A model generated the notes under the pieces. It saw only the letters and a program-made list of their open reading frames with translations. It did no database searches and was not told the DNA's origin. Below, in pieces: positions 41,220-51,492 of a DNA stretch of 64,000 nt (position 1 is its first letter; each line of letters begins with the position of its first letter). The DNA comes from RGIG8700 sp045648505 (GTDB lineage: Bacteria; Bacillota; Clostridia; RGIG6154): NCBI GenBank assembly GCA_045648505.1, contig JAZROD010000010.1, forward strand, positions 28,509 to 92,508, read 5' to 3'. Made by a program: the position numbers and the translations under genes.

Positions 41220-42521
41220 TTAGTTGGAAAGCGTAAGTTTTACAACGCTTTCCACATGCTGAGTGTTTGGGAACATATCTACGGGAGTTACAGTTGAGAT
41301 GTTATATTTTTGCGATAAGATATCTAAATCTCTTGCAAGGGTTGCGGGATTACAGGAAATGTAGACAATTTTTTCTATTTCTGTTTCAAGTAAGCAGTCA
41401 AGAAGTTCTTTGTGACAGCCTTTTCTTGGTGGGTCAAGAATTACTGCATCTATCTTTTCGCCTTTTTTAAGTATTTCAGGCACAACATCTTCGCTTGCAC
41501 CAAGAATGTACTCTGCATTTTCAATTCCGTTTAATTTAGCATTAATTTGTGCATCTTCTACTGCAGACTCTACAATTTCAACCCCTGTTATTTTCTCTGC
41601 TTTTTCTGAAAGATACAATCCTATTGAGCCTATTCCGCAGTAAAGGTCCATTAAATGCCCACATTTTTCACCCAAAAGCTCTCCTGCTTTGTTGTAAAGA
41701 ACCTCTGTCTGTTTTGAATTTACCTGGAAGAATGAATGGGGAGAAATGTTGAATTTCACATCACCGATATAACCTTCAATGGTATCACTGCCGTAAATTG
41801 TTATATTTTTATCTCCAAGTATTACATTTGTGTCTTTACTGTTAACATTTATAATAATACTTTTAATTTCAGGGCATACCGAAAGAAGCTCCTTTGTTAA
41901 AACATTTGTAAAAGGAAGCTTTGCCGTTTTTGATACAAGTACAACCATAGTATTATCTTTTGAATGTCTTGTATAAAGGTGTCTTATTGGTGCTTTCGAC
42001 TTTTTAATATATGCAGAAACCACCTTTAAAATGCCTTCATCTTTTTCATTTTGCATAAGGCAACTGTTAATAGGAACAAGTCTGTGACTTCTTGATGCAT
42101 AAAAACCGTATGTTTCATTTTCAAATGGGTACTGCGCCTTATTTCTGTAATTATATGGGTTTTCTGCGCCAATACAGTCTGCAACCTCAACCGGTACCTT
42201 GCAGTATTTTTTCATGCATTCAACAACCTGTTTCTTCTTGATTTCAAGCTGTTTTTCGTAAGAAAGATGCAGAAAATTACACCCTCCGCATTTATAAAAT
42301 GCAGGGCATTTTGGTTCTGCACGGTCAGCAGATTTTGTTATAAGCTTTTCGATTTTACCAAAAGCGTGAGTACTTAAAACCTTTAAGATTTTAATTTCTG
42401 CCGTTTCGCCTTTAATTAAATATGGCACAAAAACCGTAAAATTATCTATTTTTGCAATTCCTTCACCGCCAAAGCCATCATCAACGGCGGTCACTGTATA
42501 AATTTCATTCTTCTTTATCAT
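41220..42521 (-). CDS. rlmD: 23S rRNA (uracil-C5)-methyltransferase, RumA/RlmD-like
   Basis: A 433-residue SAM-dependent RNA methyltransferase. An N-terminal TRAM domain precedes an iron-sulfur cluster set (CPAFYKCGGCNFLHL). The SAM fold has DLYCGIGSIGLYL, TGVEIVESAVEDA and DPPRKGC, and the catalytic Cys is in YISCNPATLARD. All motifs are intact. Gram-positive members methylate U747 and/or U1939 (RlmCD), so the exact site is open. Confidence 0.9.
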   Translation of the reverse strand: MIKKNEIYTVTAVDDGFGGEGIAKIDNFTVFVPYLIKGETAEIKILKVLSTHAFGKIEKLITKSADRAEPKCPAFYKCGGCNFLHLSYEKQLEIKKKQVVECMKKYCKVPVEVADCIGAENPYNYRNKAQYPFENETYGFYASRSHRLVPINSCLMQNEKDEGILKVVSAYIKKSKAPIRHLYTRHSKDNTMVVLVSKTAKLPFTNVLTKELLSVCPEIKSIIINVNSKDTNVILGDKNITIYGSDTIEGYIGDVKFNISPHSFFQVNSKQTEVLYNKAGELLGEKCGHLMDLYCGIGSIGLYLSEKAEKITGVEIVESAVEDAQINAKLNGIENAEYILGASEDVVPEILKKGEKIDAVILDPPRKGCHKELLDCLLETEIEKIVYISCNPATLARDLDILSQKYNISTVTPVDMFPNTQHVESVVKLTLSN

Positions 42522-42535
42522 ATTACCTCATAAAA

Positions 42536-42561
42536 AAAGGGATGTGCATTTACATCCCTTT
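42536..42561 (-). terminator. fba terminator
   Basis: Stem 42536-42545 with 42552-42561 (10 bp), loop of six, T-run on minus. Confidence 0.9.
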
Positions 42562-42570
42562 CTGCAATTT

Positions 42571-43434
42571 TTATGCTTTATTAACTGAGCCAAAGAGTTC
42601 CATTTTTTCTTTAACTGTTGCTTTGATAGCTTCAACACCCGGTGCTAAAAGCTTTCTTGGATCAAAGCCTTTGCCTTCTAAATCTTTGCCTGCTTCAACA
42701 TATTTTCTTGTTGCAGCTGCAAATGAAAGCTGACATTCTGTGTTTACATTGATTTTTGAAACACCGAGAGAAATTGCTTTTTTAATCATATCTTCAGGGA
42801 TACCTGTGCCACCGTGAAGAACTAGTGGCATTGGATCTGTTGCCTTGCCGATTTCTTCAAGAACATCAAATCTTAAACCTGCCCAGTTTTCAGGATATTT
42901 ACCGTGAATGTTACCGATACCTGCAGCGAGCATATCAACGCCAAGGTCTGCAATCATTTTACATTCGTTAACATCAGCTACTTCGCCACCGCCAACAACG
43001 CCGTCTTCTTCACCACCGATTGAACCAACTTCAGCTTCAACTGAAATACCCTTTGAATGAGCGATTTCGATGATTTCTTTTGTTTTTTCAATGTTTTCTT
43101 CGATTGAGTAGTGTGAACCGTCAAACATAACTGAAGAGAAACCTGCTTCAATTACTTTTAAAGCGTGTTCGTAGCTACCATGGTCAAGGTGAAGAGCAAC
43201 AGGAACTGTGATTCCGAGTTCTTTAATCATACCGTTAACCATACCAACGATTGTTGTGTAACCACACATATATTTACCTGCACCTTCTGATACACCTAAA
43301 ATAACAGGTGAATTGTTTTCCTGTGCAGTCTGAAGAATAGCCTTTGTCCATTCTAAGTTATTGATATTAAACTGACCTACTGCATATTTTCCTTCTTTTG
43401 CCTTTTTAAGCATTTCTGCTGCTGAAACTAACAT
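42571..43434 (-). CDS. fba: Class II fructose-bisphosphate aldolase
   Basis: A 287-residue Zn enzyme of glycolysis. VALHLDHGSYEHALKVIEAG holds the catalytic Asp and zinc His. EVGSIGGEEDGV, NIHGKYP and VLHGGTGIPEDMIKKAISLG provide the remaining zinc and phosphate ligands. GGAGGAAAA precedes the start. Strong promoter and codon bias fit a core metabolic gene. Confidence 0.96.
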   Translation of the reverse strand: MLVSAAEMLKKAKEGKYAVGQFNINNLEWTKAILQTAQENNSPVILGVSEGAGKYMCGYTTIVGMVNGMIKELGITVPVALHLDHGSYEHALKVIEAGFSSVMFDGSHYSIEENIEKTKEIIEIAHSKGISVEAEVGSIGGEEDGVVGGGEVADVNECKMIADLGVDMLAAGIGNIHGKYPENWAGLRFDVLEEIGKATDPMPLVLHGGTGIPEDMIKKAISLGVSKINVNTECQLSFAAATRKYVEAGKDLEGKGFDPRKLLAPGVEAIKATVKEKMELFGSVNKA

Positions 43435-43465
43435 TTGTTTTCCTCCAAAATTTTTAATTTTCTTT

Positions 43466-43494
43466 ATTATACATTTTTAAAATAAATATGTCAA
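43466..43494 (-). promoter_or_regulatory. fba promoter
   Basis: On minus, TTGACA (43494-43489) and TATAAT (43471-43466), spacer 17 bp. The -35 overlaps the alpha-galactosidase stop codon. Confidence 0.9.
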
Positions 43495-45704
43495 CATTTT
43501 TCAAGAATAATCAGCTTTGATTGGTAGTCTTTTCCGTCTTTGACAGGAAGTCCTATATTCATTAAAACATCACCGCCGTAAACCTTACCGCTTTCCTTTT
43601 CAACATACATTGCATTTTCATCAAGACCTGCAAATTTAAGTCTGTCTTCAGACTGATTTGCTCTGCCCATAACGGTAACATAAATGGTAACGCATTTTGA
43701 TTTATCCTCTGCCACATAAGAGAAGCAAGCATTTTTGCTTCTATAAACATTCTTCGCATCATAAGGTGAACGCAAACGGTACATCTGTCCGTAATGGATA
43801 GTATCTCTTAATTCTTTAAATTCCTTAATCTGCTCTTTCATTTCGTCAAGCTCACTCTGAGGAAGAGATAAAAGGTCTATTTCATAACCAAAGGTTCCGC
43901 ACATTGCCACATATCCTCTTGTTGATAAAGGTGTGCTTCTTCCTACCTGATGATTAGGGCTGAATGAAACATGGGCACCCATTGTTGTTGCAGGCATAAC
44001 CATACTTGTACCATACTGAATGTAGCATCTTTCAATTGCATCAGTATCATCACTGCACCAAACTTGAGGAACATAATAAAGCATACCTGCATCATATCTT
44101 CCGCCACCACCTGCACAACCTTCAATAAGTACATCAGGGAATTTTGTTGTGATTTCTTCTAAAATATCATAAAGACTTAAAACATATCTGTGGCTGATTT
44201 CGCAGAACTGTTCAGGCTCAAGCTTCATTGAGCCGATTTCTGCAAAAATTCTGTTCATATCCCATTTAACATAAGAAATGTTTGCTTTTGTGAGCATTTC
44301 TGTTAAAAAGCCTTTAACATAATCGCAAACATCTTTTCTTGTTAAATCTAAAATACACTGATTTCTGCCAAGAGAGTTTTCTCTTTCGGGAGCTTTTAAT
44401 ACCCAATCAGGGTGCTTTCTGCAAAGCTCCGAGTCTGGAGAAATCATTTCAGGCTCATACCATACACCGAATTTAAGACCAAGGTCGTTAACCTTTTTAG
44501 CAAGTCCGTCAAGTCCATTCGGAAGCTTTTCTCTGTTTTCATACCAGTCACCGAGAGAGGTTTTGTCGTCGTTTCTCTTGCCGAACCAGCCGTCATCCAA
44601 AACTAAAAGCTCAACACCGATTTCTGCCGCTTTTTCGCCAAGTGCTAATATTTTTTCCTCATTAAAGTCAAAATATGTAGCCTCCCAGTTATTTAAAAGA
44701 ACAGGTCTGTATGCATCTCTGTATTTTCCGCGAACAAGTCTTGTTCTGTATAACTTATGATAAATTCTTGACATTTTTCCAAAGCCTTCATCTGAATAAA
44801 CCATAACAACCTCAGGTGTTACAAAAGTTTCCCCTGCACCTAAATTCCAGCCAAAGTTGTTTGGGTTAATACCAATCATAACTCTTGAAGCATCAGCAGG
44901 ATTAACTGCAACACCCTCATAGTGATTTCCGCTGTATAAAAGACTAAAGCCGTAAACCTCGCCCTCTGTTTCGGTTGCATTTGGTCTTGAAAGTCCTAAG
45001 AACGGACTGTATGAGTGCGAGCTTACACCGTTTAAGGTTTCAATATGCTGAACACCGTTGAAAAGAGGTGTTTTCTGTATCTGTCTTTCTCTCGCCCACG
45101 CACCGTAAAGGTGAACCATATCATAGTCCTTATCAGGAAAATCAACACTCATTGAAAGAGCAGAATTTAACTTAACAGTTTCATCCCCGCAGTTTTTGAT
45201 TTCAACATTTCTTGTGATTGCATCAAGCTCTTCAAAAACTGTATATCTTAATGTAAATTCCATATTTTCAGAATCATCTCTTAAAACAAGCTCAAGAGTT
45301 GTTGCTTCGTCATCATTTTCAACATAGGTTGCAGGCAGACCTTTAAGCTTTGGTTTGCCCTTATAGATTTTATGAGATTTATAATATGGGTATGTAGCAT
45401 TACTTCCGTTTGGGTAAATTGCCTCAAAGGCTGTAGGTCTTCTGTCCACAGAGCCTGCAAAGGAATATTCCTGCATACTGCCGTCACTTGTAAACCATCC
45501 GTCTTTTCCTGATACTTCTCTGTCTTTGTTTGTGTGTGCCACCGACTTCACAAGCATTGTTTCGGCAATACTTTCAAGATTGTTAATCTTCTTTCCGTAA
45601 TGCAAATGGATTGCAAGCTTGTCCTCTAAAATAAAGAACACATAAGATGAGCTCTTTGTCTGTAAATTAAATGCTTTGTTTTTTTCATCATAAATTATTG
45701 GCAT
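43491..45704 (-). CDS. Alpha-galactosidase, GH36
   Basis: A 737-residue enzyme cleaving alpha-1,6-galactosides such as raffinose and melibiose. Start at 45704 after GGAGAG; an upstream in-frame ATG lies inside the S41 gene. WEATYFDFNEEKILALGEKA opens the barrel. The nucleophile is Asp482 in KWDMNR, and the acid/base Asp lies in CSDDTDAIER (552-555). The N-terminal beta-sandwich and C-terminal beta domain make up a full-length GH36. No signal peptide, so it acts on imported sugars. No sugar transporter lies nearby. Confidence 0.94.
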   Translation of the reverse strand: MPIIYDEKNKAFNLQTKSSSYVFFILEDKLAIHLHYGKKINNLESIAETMLVKSVAHTNKDREVSGKDGWFTSDGSMQEYSFAGSVDRRPTAFEAIYPNGSNATYPYYKSHKIYKGKPKLKGLPATYVENDDEATTLELVLRDDSENMEFTLRYTVFEELDAITRNVEIKNCGDETVKLNSALSMSVDFPDKDYDMVHLYGAWARERQIQKTPLFNGVQHIETLNGVSSHSYSPFLGLSRPNATETEGEVYGFSLLYSGNHYEGVAVNPADASRVMIGINPNNFGWNLGAGETFVTPEVVMVYSDEGFGKMSRIYHKLYRTRLVRGKYRDAYRPVLLNNWEATYFDFNEEKILALGEKAAEIGVELLVLDDGWFGKRNDDKTSLGDWYENREKLPNGLDGLAKKVNDLGLKFGVWYEPEMISPDSELCRKHPDWVLKAPERENSLGRNQCILDLTRKDVCDYVKGFLTEMLTKANISYVKWDMNRIFAEIGSMKLEPEQFCEISHRYVLSLYDILEEITTKFPDVLIEGCAGGGGRYDAGMLYYVPQVWCSDDTDAIERCYIQYGTSMVMPATTMGAHVSFSPNHQVGRSTPLSTRGYVAMCGTFGYEIDLLSLPQSELDEMKEQIKEFKELRDTIHYGQMYRLRSPYDAKNVYRSKNACFSYVAEDKSKCVTIYVTVMGRANQSEDRLKFAGLDENAMYVEKESGKVYGGDVLMNIGLPVKDGKDYQSKLIILEKC

Positions 45705-45738
45705 TTTTCTCTCTCCTTTTCTTGTTTTGCAAGCAAAT

Positions 45739-47139
45739 TTATTTCGTAAGATACTCAAAGGCTTTGTCAAGCTGAGTGTCTTCTAAAACTGTTGCCTCTA
45801 AAACAAGGTTATTTATAAAAGTCTGAGTTGTGAAATCTAAATCTCCACATGGGTAAAGACCTGTATCTGTCTGAAATCTTTTTACTGCTTCATCTAAAGT
45901 TGTATCAAAATATTCGTCCATATCACCGCCAAAGTACTGAAGAACTCTTAATCTTTCTTTAAGTGCCACAATCTGCGGATGACTGTCACCAAGATAATAT
46001 TTTGCTTCAAAGGTAAGTGGTTCAAAATCTTCTGCAGTTGCAAGTCTTTCAACATTTGCAACATATTCATCAGGAGAAATACCAACCTTGTTTATAGCAT
46101 CACCGTTTGGTGTGAAAAATTCAGAAACTGTAAGCTTTATACCACCGAATTCACCAAGACCTAAAGTATTCTGCATTGTGCCTTTTCCGTAGGTTTTTAC
46201 ACCCATAAGAATACCTGCATCATTATCTTTGATTGCAGCGGCAAAGATTTCTGCTGCAGATGCAGTATTTTCATTTATGAGAACAACCATATCCTGCTTT
46301 TCGCCATATCTTGGATTGTAATATGTATATTCACCGGTTCTTTTGTTTGAAACATTTAAGAGTGGTTTATCCCTTTCAATAAAGTTTGACGCAGCAGTAA
46401 GTGCTTCGCTTGTAACACCACCTGAATTGTTTCTTAAATCGATTATATACTTTTTGATGCCCTTTGTTTTGTATTCACTTAATGCATCTGTAAATTCCTG
46501 ACCTGTTGCAGAACTGAAATTTATAATTCTTATGTATGCCACATCTTTTTCAAGAAGTGCATGTTCTACGGTATTTTCATTGAGTTTTTCCCTGATTATT
46601 CTGAAAGTAATTTCCTTACCGTCTCTCAAAACAGTAATCTCAACAGGTGTACCCGTTTCACCTCTTGCCTTTGTGGCAACTGCATTTGAATCAAGACCTG
46701 TTACAATCTCACCGTTTACTTTGTAAATAATATCCCCTTCAAGCATACCCGCTTTTTCTGAAGGAGCACCTTTAAGGAAGCCTGTAACTTTGCAGTATTC
46801 ACCCTCACTTGTAAGGTATGCACCTATGCCTGAATACTCTGACTCAACATATGCAAAAAATTCGTCGAATTCTTCTTTTGTGTAGTATTTGCTATGTTCG
46901 TCAAGGCTGTCTAAAAGCACCCTTGCAACATCTTCAAACATTTCGGGATTTCTTGTAAGCAGTTCTTTCATAAGATACTCAACAACTGCATCCTTATCCA
47001 TTTCATATTTATAGTTAACATCTATATATTCTTTTAGGGCGTTTGCAAGATTAAACGCCTGTTCACCCTCCGCTGATGCACATATTGGCATAATTGCCAC
47101 AATGCACGCAAGCATTAAAGTCAATAATCTTTTTTTCAT
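45739..47139 (-). CDS. Carboxy-terminal processing protease (S41, CtpA-like)
   Basis: A 466-residue secreted serine protease. A signal peptide (about 1-23, ending ASA-EG) precedes a helical region, a PDZ domain (about 90-170) and the S41 domain. The Ser is in ENTASAAEIFAAAI and the Lys in KTYGKGTMQ. The C-terminal peptidoglycan-binding domain (HPQIVALKERLRVLQYF ... VKRFQTDTGLYPCGDLD) matches Bacillus CtpB-like enzymes, some of which act in sporulation signalling. Confidence 0.93.
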   Translation of the reverse strand: MKKRLLTLMLACIVAIMPICASAEGEQAFNLANALKEYIDVNYKYEMDKDAVVEYLMKELLTRNPEMFEDVARVLLDSLDEHSKYYTKEEFDEFFAYVESEYSGIGAYLTSEGEYCKVTGFLKGAPSEKAGMLEGDIIYKVNGEIVTGLDSNAVATKARGETGTPVEITVLRDGKEITFRIIREKLNENTVEHALLEKDVAYIRIINFSSATGQEFTDALSEYKTKGIKKYIIDLRNNSGGVTSEALTAASNFIERDKPLLNVSNKRTGEYTYYNPRYGEKQDMVVLINENTASAAEIFAAAIKDNDAGILMGVKTYGKGTMQNTLGLGEFGGIKLTVSEFFTPNGDAINKVGISPDEYVANVERLATAEDFEPLTFEAKYYLGDSHPQIVALKERLRVLQYFGGDMDEYFDTTLDEAVKRFQTDTGLYPCGDLDFTTQTFINNLVLEATVLEDTQLDKAFEYLTK

Positions 47140-47144
47140 TGTTT

Positions 47145-48473
47145 TTACTCTCCTTTATTTACCAGTTGAATTCTGTACGCTCTGCTTACAGTTCCGGTTT
47201 TTCTTACTATTGTAAAAACATAAACTTCTTTATCCACCCACTGTGAATTAAGCTCATCTACAGTTAAAGCGTTCTCTCTGTTACAGAAAACCGCATCGTC
47301 GAAATAAGGAATTTCAACTAATTTGCCTTCTCTGTCTTTTATAACAACCATTCTTTCTTCATCATCAACATAATAAAGAGTTCCGCTATAGGCATCAGAA
47401 TCCACATAATCCTGTTCATCTCTCTTTATAGTTTCTGTTTTGTGACTGAAACAGGTTACTAAAACCGCCTGTCCGTTTCTTATGTAAACATTAACAACAT
47501 CACCCTGGTTAAGAGCTTCAATTCCCTGTGGAAGAGAATTGTGTTTAACCACAACAATGTCTTTATATTCGTTTTCAGGGTTATAATTAAGATCAACCGC
47601 TTCGCCATTTAAGTTATATGTTCTGTTTGCCTCAAGTTGCATATTTTCAAGCTTTATAATTCTTTTATTTCTGATTTTATCTTTTTCGTTTTCAGAAACA
47701 AGGTCATTACTTACAACAATATCTTTAACAATATCAAAACCAAGCTTGTCTTTATACAATTCTACTGAATTAAGAAACATCTGTGCCGCTTCTTCTCTTG
47801 TTACAAGATTTAAAACTCCAAGATTTGTTCCGTCACCTTTTAAAATGCCGTTTTTAATGGCAGTTTCATAATAAAGTCTTGAATATGCAGGCTCTGCAGG
47901 AACATCAGCAAATTCGGTTACATAGTTTTCTTTTGTTGAAAGCTCAAGCCCGAAAACCGAAACCATCCACAAAGCAACCTCGCCTTTGGTTGCAGGTTCG
48001 TCCTTCCTGAAGGATGCTTTTGCATAATCAGGACTCATTGTTGCCGTATAATCCTCGGTACTGATAATTTTATAATCTACCGCAAGCCTTAAATAACCAT
48101 CCGCCCATCCGCATACATTGTTAAACTTGTCTGGATTTTCAAGTTTTTGCTTACGCACAACTTCATTGTAGCCATTTGCAACACTTTCAAGACCTGCCGC
48201 TCTGAAAATCATAGCAAGTGCCTCAACCCTTGTAAGATTGTCATCAGGATTGAAATTTCCTTCCGAACCGTTCATTATGGAAAGAGCTGCAACCGTATAA
48301 ACCGCATCTCTTGACCAATGGTCAACAGGCTTAAACGCCATATCGGTGAAGCTTATTTTCCTGACGGTTGAATAAAACTCATCATTTCCGCCGTATGTTT
48401 TTATTTCTTCTGCCTGCACAACACAGGAAGCAAGAATTAAAATAGCAAGAAAAATTGCTGTTATTTTTTTCAT
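47145..48473 (-). CDS. SLH-domain envelope protein
   Basis: A 442-residue secreted protein; start at 48473 after AAAGGAA. A signal peptide (about 1-21) precedes three SLH units. The first contains DMAFKPVDHWSRDAVYTV and NFNPDDNLTRVEALAMIFRA; the others follow to about residue 225. The rest is a beta-rich domain of unknown role. With the S41 protease, DUF1934 and ddl it forms an envelope-themed operon. Confidence 0.85.
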   Translation of the reverse strand: MKKITAIFLAILILASCVVQAEEIKTYGGNDEFYSTVRKISFTDMAFKPVDHWSRDAVYTVAALSIMNGSEGNFNPDDNLTRVEALAMIFRAAGLESVANGYNEVVRKQKLENPDKFNNVCGWADGYLRLAVDYKIISTEDYTATMSPDYAKASFRKDEPATKGEVALWMVSVFGLELSTKENYVTEFADVPAEPAYSRLYYETAIKNGILKGDGTNLGVLNLVTREEAAQMFLNSVELYKDKLGFDIVKDIVVSNDLVSENEKDKIRNKRIIKLENMQLEANRTYNLNGEAVDLNYNPENEYKDIVVVKHNSLPQGIEALNQGDVVNVYIRNGQAVLVTCFSHKTETIKRDEQDYVDSDAYSGTLYYVDDEERMVVIKDREGKLVEIPYFDDAVFCNRENALTVDELNSQWVDKEVYVFTIVRKTGTVSRAYRIQLVNKGE

Positions 48474-48493
48474 TTTAATTTCCTTTCGGTATT

Positions 48494-48913
48494 TCATTCA
48501 GCTTTTTTGCTGACTTTTACACAAAGCTCATTATGAGAATTAACCATATTACCCATTTCAAGCACATAGGCAAGCCTTATAAGACCACCATCTTCATCAA
48601 GGTAAGCATCAATATAATCAGTAAGCACATTTATATTAAGACTTCCAAAGGGCGTTGAATAGTTTCCTGTATATTTCATTGCAGGGGCAAACTGCATTGT
48701 TGATGAAAACTGCCCCTCTTTAACCATTGTCATTCCTGATGATGTAAGCTCAATGGTAGTTGTATATTCATCTTCTGCCTGAGCATCCATATGTGTATAC
48801 TTTATAATTGCCTTGTCTTTTTTATATTCGTAAGTTCCCTCGCAGAAAATCTGACTGTCACTTTTTTCGCCGTCTATTGTCTGCACTCCTGTTACTTCAA
48901 CTATTACTTTCAT
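48494..48913 (-). CDS. DUF1934 domain protein (YwiB-like)
   Basis: A 139-residue beta-barrel-like protein with the family pattern VTGVQTIDGEKSDSQIFCEG and TPFGSLNINVLTDYI. It starts four bases inside the ddl 3' end (ATGA overlap). Relatives are lipocalin/FABP-like; function unknown. Confidence 0.85.
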   Translation of the reverse strand: MKVIVEVTGVQTIDGEKSDSQIFCEGTYEYKKDKAIIKYTHMDAQAEDEYTTTIELTSSGMTMVKEGQFSSTMQFAPAMKYTGNYSTPFGSLNINVLTDYIDAYLDEDGGLIRLAYVLEMGNMVNSHNELCVKVSKKAE

Positions 48914-49971
48914 TGTATAAAATTCTCCATTGCAAGTTCTATCAGTTTATCCACTATTTCTGTTTTTTTGTATCCTGATTTTTCAAGAAGCATAGGATAC
49001 ATACTTATGCCTGTAAATCCCGGGATTGTGTTGATTTCGTTAAGATAGATTTCACCTGTTACCTTATGCACAAAAAAGTCAACACGGCTCATACCTTTAA
49101 GTCCCATAGCCTTGAAAACCTTTACTGCAGTTTCTCTCACTTCATTTGCCTTTCTTTCAGAAAGGATTGCAGGGATAACAAGCTTTGAATCAGAAACATA
49201 TTTTGCTTCGTAATCGTAAAATTCTTTATCAGGAATAATTTCACCAAGTATCGATGCAAAAGGTTCATTGTTTCCTATAACCGCACATTCAACTTCACGG
49301 CCGTCAATAAATTCTTCAACCAGAATTTTTCTGTCTACCTTTGAAGCATTTAAAAGCTGTTCTTTTAAATCATTCTTATTGTGCGCCTTACCGATACCAA
49401 CAGATGAACCTGCATTTGCAGGTTTAATGAATACAGGATATTCAAACTTTGCTTCAATTTTACCAATAACTGCATCCATATCTTCAAATTCATCAGAGTA
49501 AACAGTAACCCAGTCCGCCTGATTGATTCCGCAATCTTTAAACACAAGCTTTGCCATAGGTTTATCCATACAGATTGCAGAGCCAAGCATTTCAGGACCA
49601 ACGCAAGGAAGCTTAGCAAGCTCGCAAAGACCCTGTATTGTTCCGTCTTCTCCGTATTTTCCGTGAAGAACAGGGAAAACAACATCAATTCTGATATTTT
49701 CAATTCCCTTTTCGCCAAAAACAATAAGACCATCTGATGAATCAGGACTTAAAATGGCTTTTTTAATGTTTTTATTTATGTAACTGCCATCACGGATACT
49801 TTCTGTATCTCCTTCATAAAAGTGCCACTGACCTTCTTTTGTGATACCCACTTTTATAACATTATATTTTTCTTTATCAAGTAATTCTATTACATTTGCT
49901 GAAGAAATCAAAGAAACATCGTGTTCTGTTGATTGCCCACCGAATAATACAAGTACATTTAATTTTTCCAT
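48910..49971 (-). CDS. ddl: D-alanine-D-alanine ligase
   Basis: A 353-residue ATP-grasp ligase making the D-Ala-D-Ala dipeptide for peptidoglycan. GGQSTEHDVSL, HGKYGEDGTIQGL, IKPANAGSSVGIGK and LNEINTIPGFT are all present. FYDYEAKY is the omega-loop region typical of the D-Ala rather than D-lactate type. First gene of its operon, with GGAGG ahead. Confidence 0.96.
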   Translation of the reverse strand: MEKLNVLVLFGGQSTEHDVSLISSANVIELLDKEKYNVIKVGITKEGQWHFYEGDTESIRDGSYINKNIKKAILSPDSSDGLIVFGEKGIENIRIDVVFPVLHGKYGEDGTIQGLCELAKLPCVGPEMLGSAICMDKPMAKLVFKDCGINQADWVTVYSDEFEDMDAVIGKIEAKFEYPVFIKPANAGSSVGIGKAHNKNDLKEQLLNASKVDRKILVEEFIDGREVECAVIGNNEPFASILGEIIPDKEFYDYEAKYVSDSKLVIPAILSERKANEVRETAVKVFKAMGLKGMSRVDFFVHKVTGEIYLNEINTIPGFTGISMYPMLLEKSGYKKTEIVDKLIELAMENFIQ

Positions 49972-50001
49972 AACTGCCTCCTATATATCATAGACTATAT
50001 T

Positions 50002-50030
50002 ATTATATAATAATACTCACTTTTTTTCAA
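50002..50030 (-). promoter_or_regulatory. ddl operon promoter
   Basis: On minus, TTGAAA (50030-50025) and TATAAT (50007-50002), spacer 17 bp. Confidence 0.8.
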
Positions 50031-50037
50031 CCACTTG

Positions 50038-50066
50038 TTGAAAAATAACTTTTTTTATTGTATAAT
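50038..50066 (+). promoter_or_regulatory. Promoter of the YesL-like gene
   Basis: TTGAAA at 50038-50043 and TATAAT at 50061-50066, spacer 17 bp. Divergent from the ddl promoter. Confidence 0.78.
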
Positions 50067-50096
50067 ATTTAAAAACAAACGAAAGGTGACACAAAA

Positions 50097-50918
50097 ATGG
50101 GATTATTTAATAATTTTAGCAAACCGGGTCCGGGCGTAAGCAAAAACGAAAAACCTAAAAAGGGGCTCATATTATTCTTTGAACTTTTAACAAGAAAATT
50201 CGGTTCATACATAACATTGAACCTTGCATATCTAATAACCTTAATACCGGGTATTTTAGCAGTATGGTTCTCACTTATGTTCTGCACAAGCGATTTTATT
50301 GACAATCAGGAAACCGCTTCTGCAGTTGTTTCTTTAACAACAATTGCATCTATCCTTATTGCAGTTCTTTTCAGTTTAAGTCCGTTTTCTTCAGGATATT
50401 TTTATGTTCTCCGTAATTTTTCAAGAGAAGATAATGCCTGGGAATTTACAGACTTCTTCGGAAAATTCAAAGCAAATGCCGGAAAGAGCATCATTTCATT
50501 TTTAATTGATACATTCCTTGTATGTGCATCATTTTTCGCCATAAGAATTTATGTTATTCTTGCCACAGTTATGGGCTCATCAATACTTATTCTTCTTGGC
50601 GGGTTCCTGCTTATTCTTATATTCTTTATGCTTTCAATTCCATATAAATGGATTATGATTGTAACTTTTGATATGAACCTTTTAGCCATTTACAAAAACT
50701 CTTTTTTCCTTTTATTTGTAGATGCAAAAAGAAACGGACTTTACTTTTTATCAATTCTTTTCTTCTGGTTTATTATGTACCTTTTATCAACAATATCTGC
50801 AGGTCTTGTAACCGTTATCGTTCTTGGCATAATAGGAATAAGCTCATACGGACTTATGCTCTGCATAAACACATATCCTACTGTTGAAAAATTCTTGATA
50901 AAACCACAGGAGAAATAA
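50097..50918 (+). CDS. DUF624/YesL-like membrane protein
   Basis: A 273-residue protein with six hydrophobic segments. FTDFFGKFKANAGKSIISFL is the YesL/DUF624 signature. The N-terminal Gly/Pro/Lys stretch (about 1-25) is cytoplasmic. Function unknown; some relatives lie in sugar-use operons. The HD gene follows after one base. Confidence 0.82.
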   Translation: MGLFNNFSKPGPGVSKNEKPKKGLILFFELLTRKFGSYITLNLAYLITLIPGILAVWFSLMFCTSDFIDNQETASAVVSLTTIASILIAVLFSLSPFSSGYFYVLRNFSREDNAWEFTDFFGKFKANAGKSIISFLIDTFLVCASFFAIRIYVILATVMGSSILILLGGFLLILIFFMLSIPYKWIMIVTFDMNLLAIYKNSFFLLFVDAKRNGLYFLSILFFWFIMYLLSTISAGLVTVIVLGIIGISSYGLMLCINTYPTVEKFLIKPQEK

Positions 50919-50919
50919 A

Positions 50920-51492
50920 ATGATTAAAGAAAAATTTATTGAAATATATAATCAGAACATCAAAAGAGAAGGTGCAGATAAACTTCTTGCCTATCTTCTC
51001 GAAAGCGATTTTTTTGAAGCACCCGCTTCTTCAAGATTCCACAGTGCTTACGAAGGTGGTCTTGCAGAGCATAGCATCAAGGTTTATGAATGTTTAAAGG
51101 CGTATCTTGAAAGACAGCGAGTTAAAGAACTTTACGGTATTGAATACAGCGACGAAACCATCGCAATCACCGCTCTTCTTCACGACCTTTGCAAAATCGG
51201 ATGCTACCACAAAGGCTTCAGAAATGTTAAAGATGAATCAGGCAAGTGGCAACAGGTTCCAACCTATAATTTTGATGACCCTTTGCCATACGGACACGGT
51301 GAAAAATCAGTTTACATCATTTCAGGCTTTATGAGACTTAAAAGAGAAGAAGCCTTTGCCATAAGATACCATATGGGTTTCTCAAACACAGATGATAAAA
51401 ACTCTGTAGGCAAAGCTTTTGAACAATATCCTTTAGCTTTCGCCGTATCGATTGCAGATATGGAAGCAACATATTTCCTTGAAAAAGAATGA
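50920..51492 (+). CDS. HD-domain hydrolase
   Basis: A 190-residue protein. The metal-binding HD core is LAEHSIKVYE followed by TALLHDLCKIG and GHGEKSVYI, with ADMEATYF closing the set. Probably a nucleotide or oligonucleotide phosphohydrolase (YhaM-like). A full GGGAATG element begins directly after the TGA stop. Confidence 0.87.
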   Translation: MIKEKFIEIYNQNIKREGADKLLAYLLESDFFEAPASSRFHSAYEGGLAEHSIKVYECLKAYLERQRVKELYGIEYSDETIAITALLHDLCKIGCYHKGFRNVKDESGKWQQVPTYNFDDPLPYGHGEKSVYIISGFMRLKREEAFAIRYHMGFSNTDDKNSVGKAFEQYPLAFAVSIADMEATYFLEKE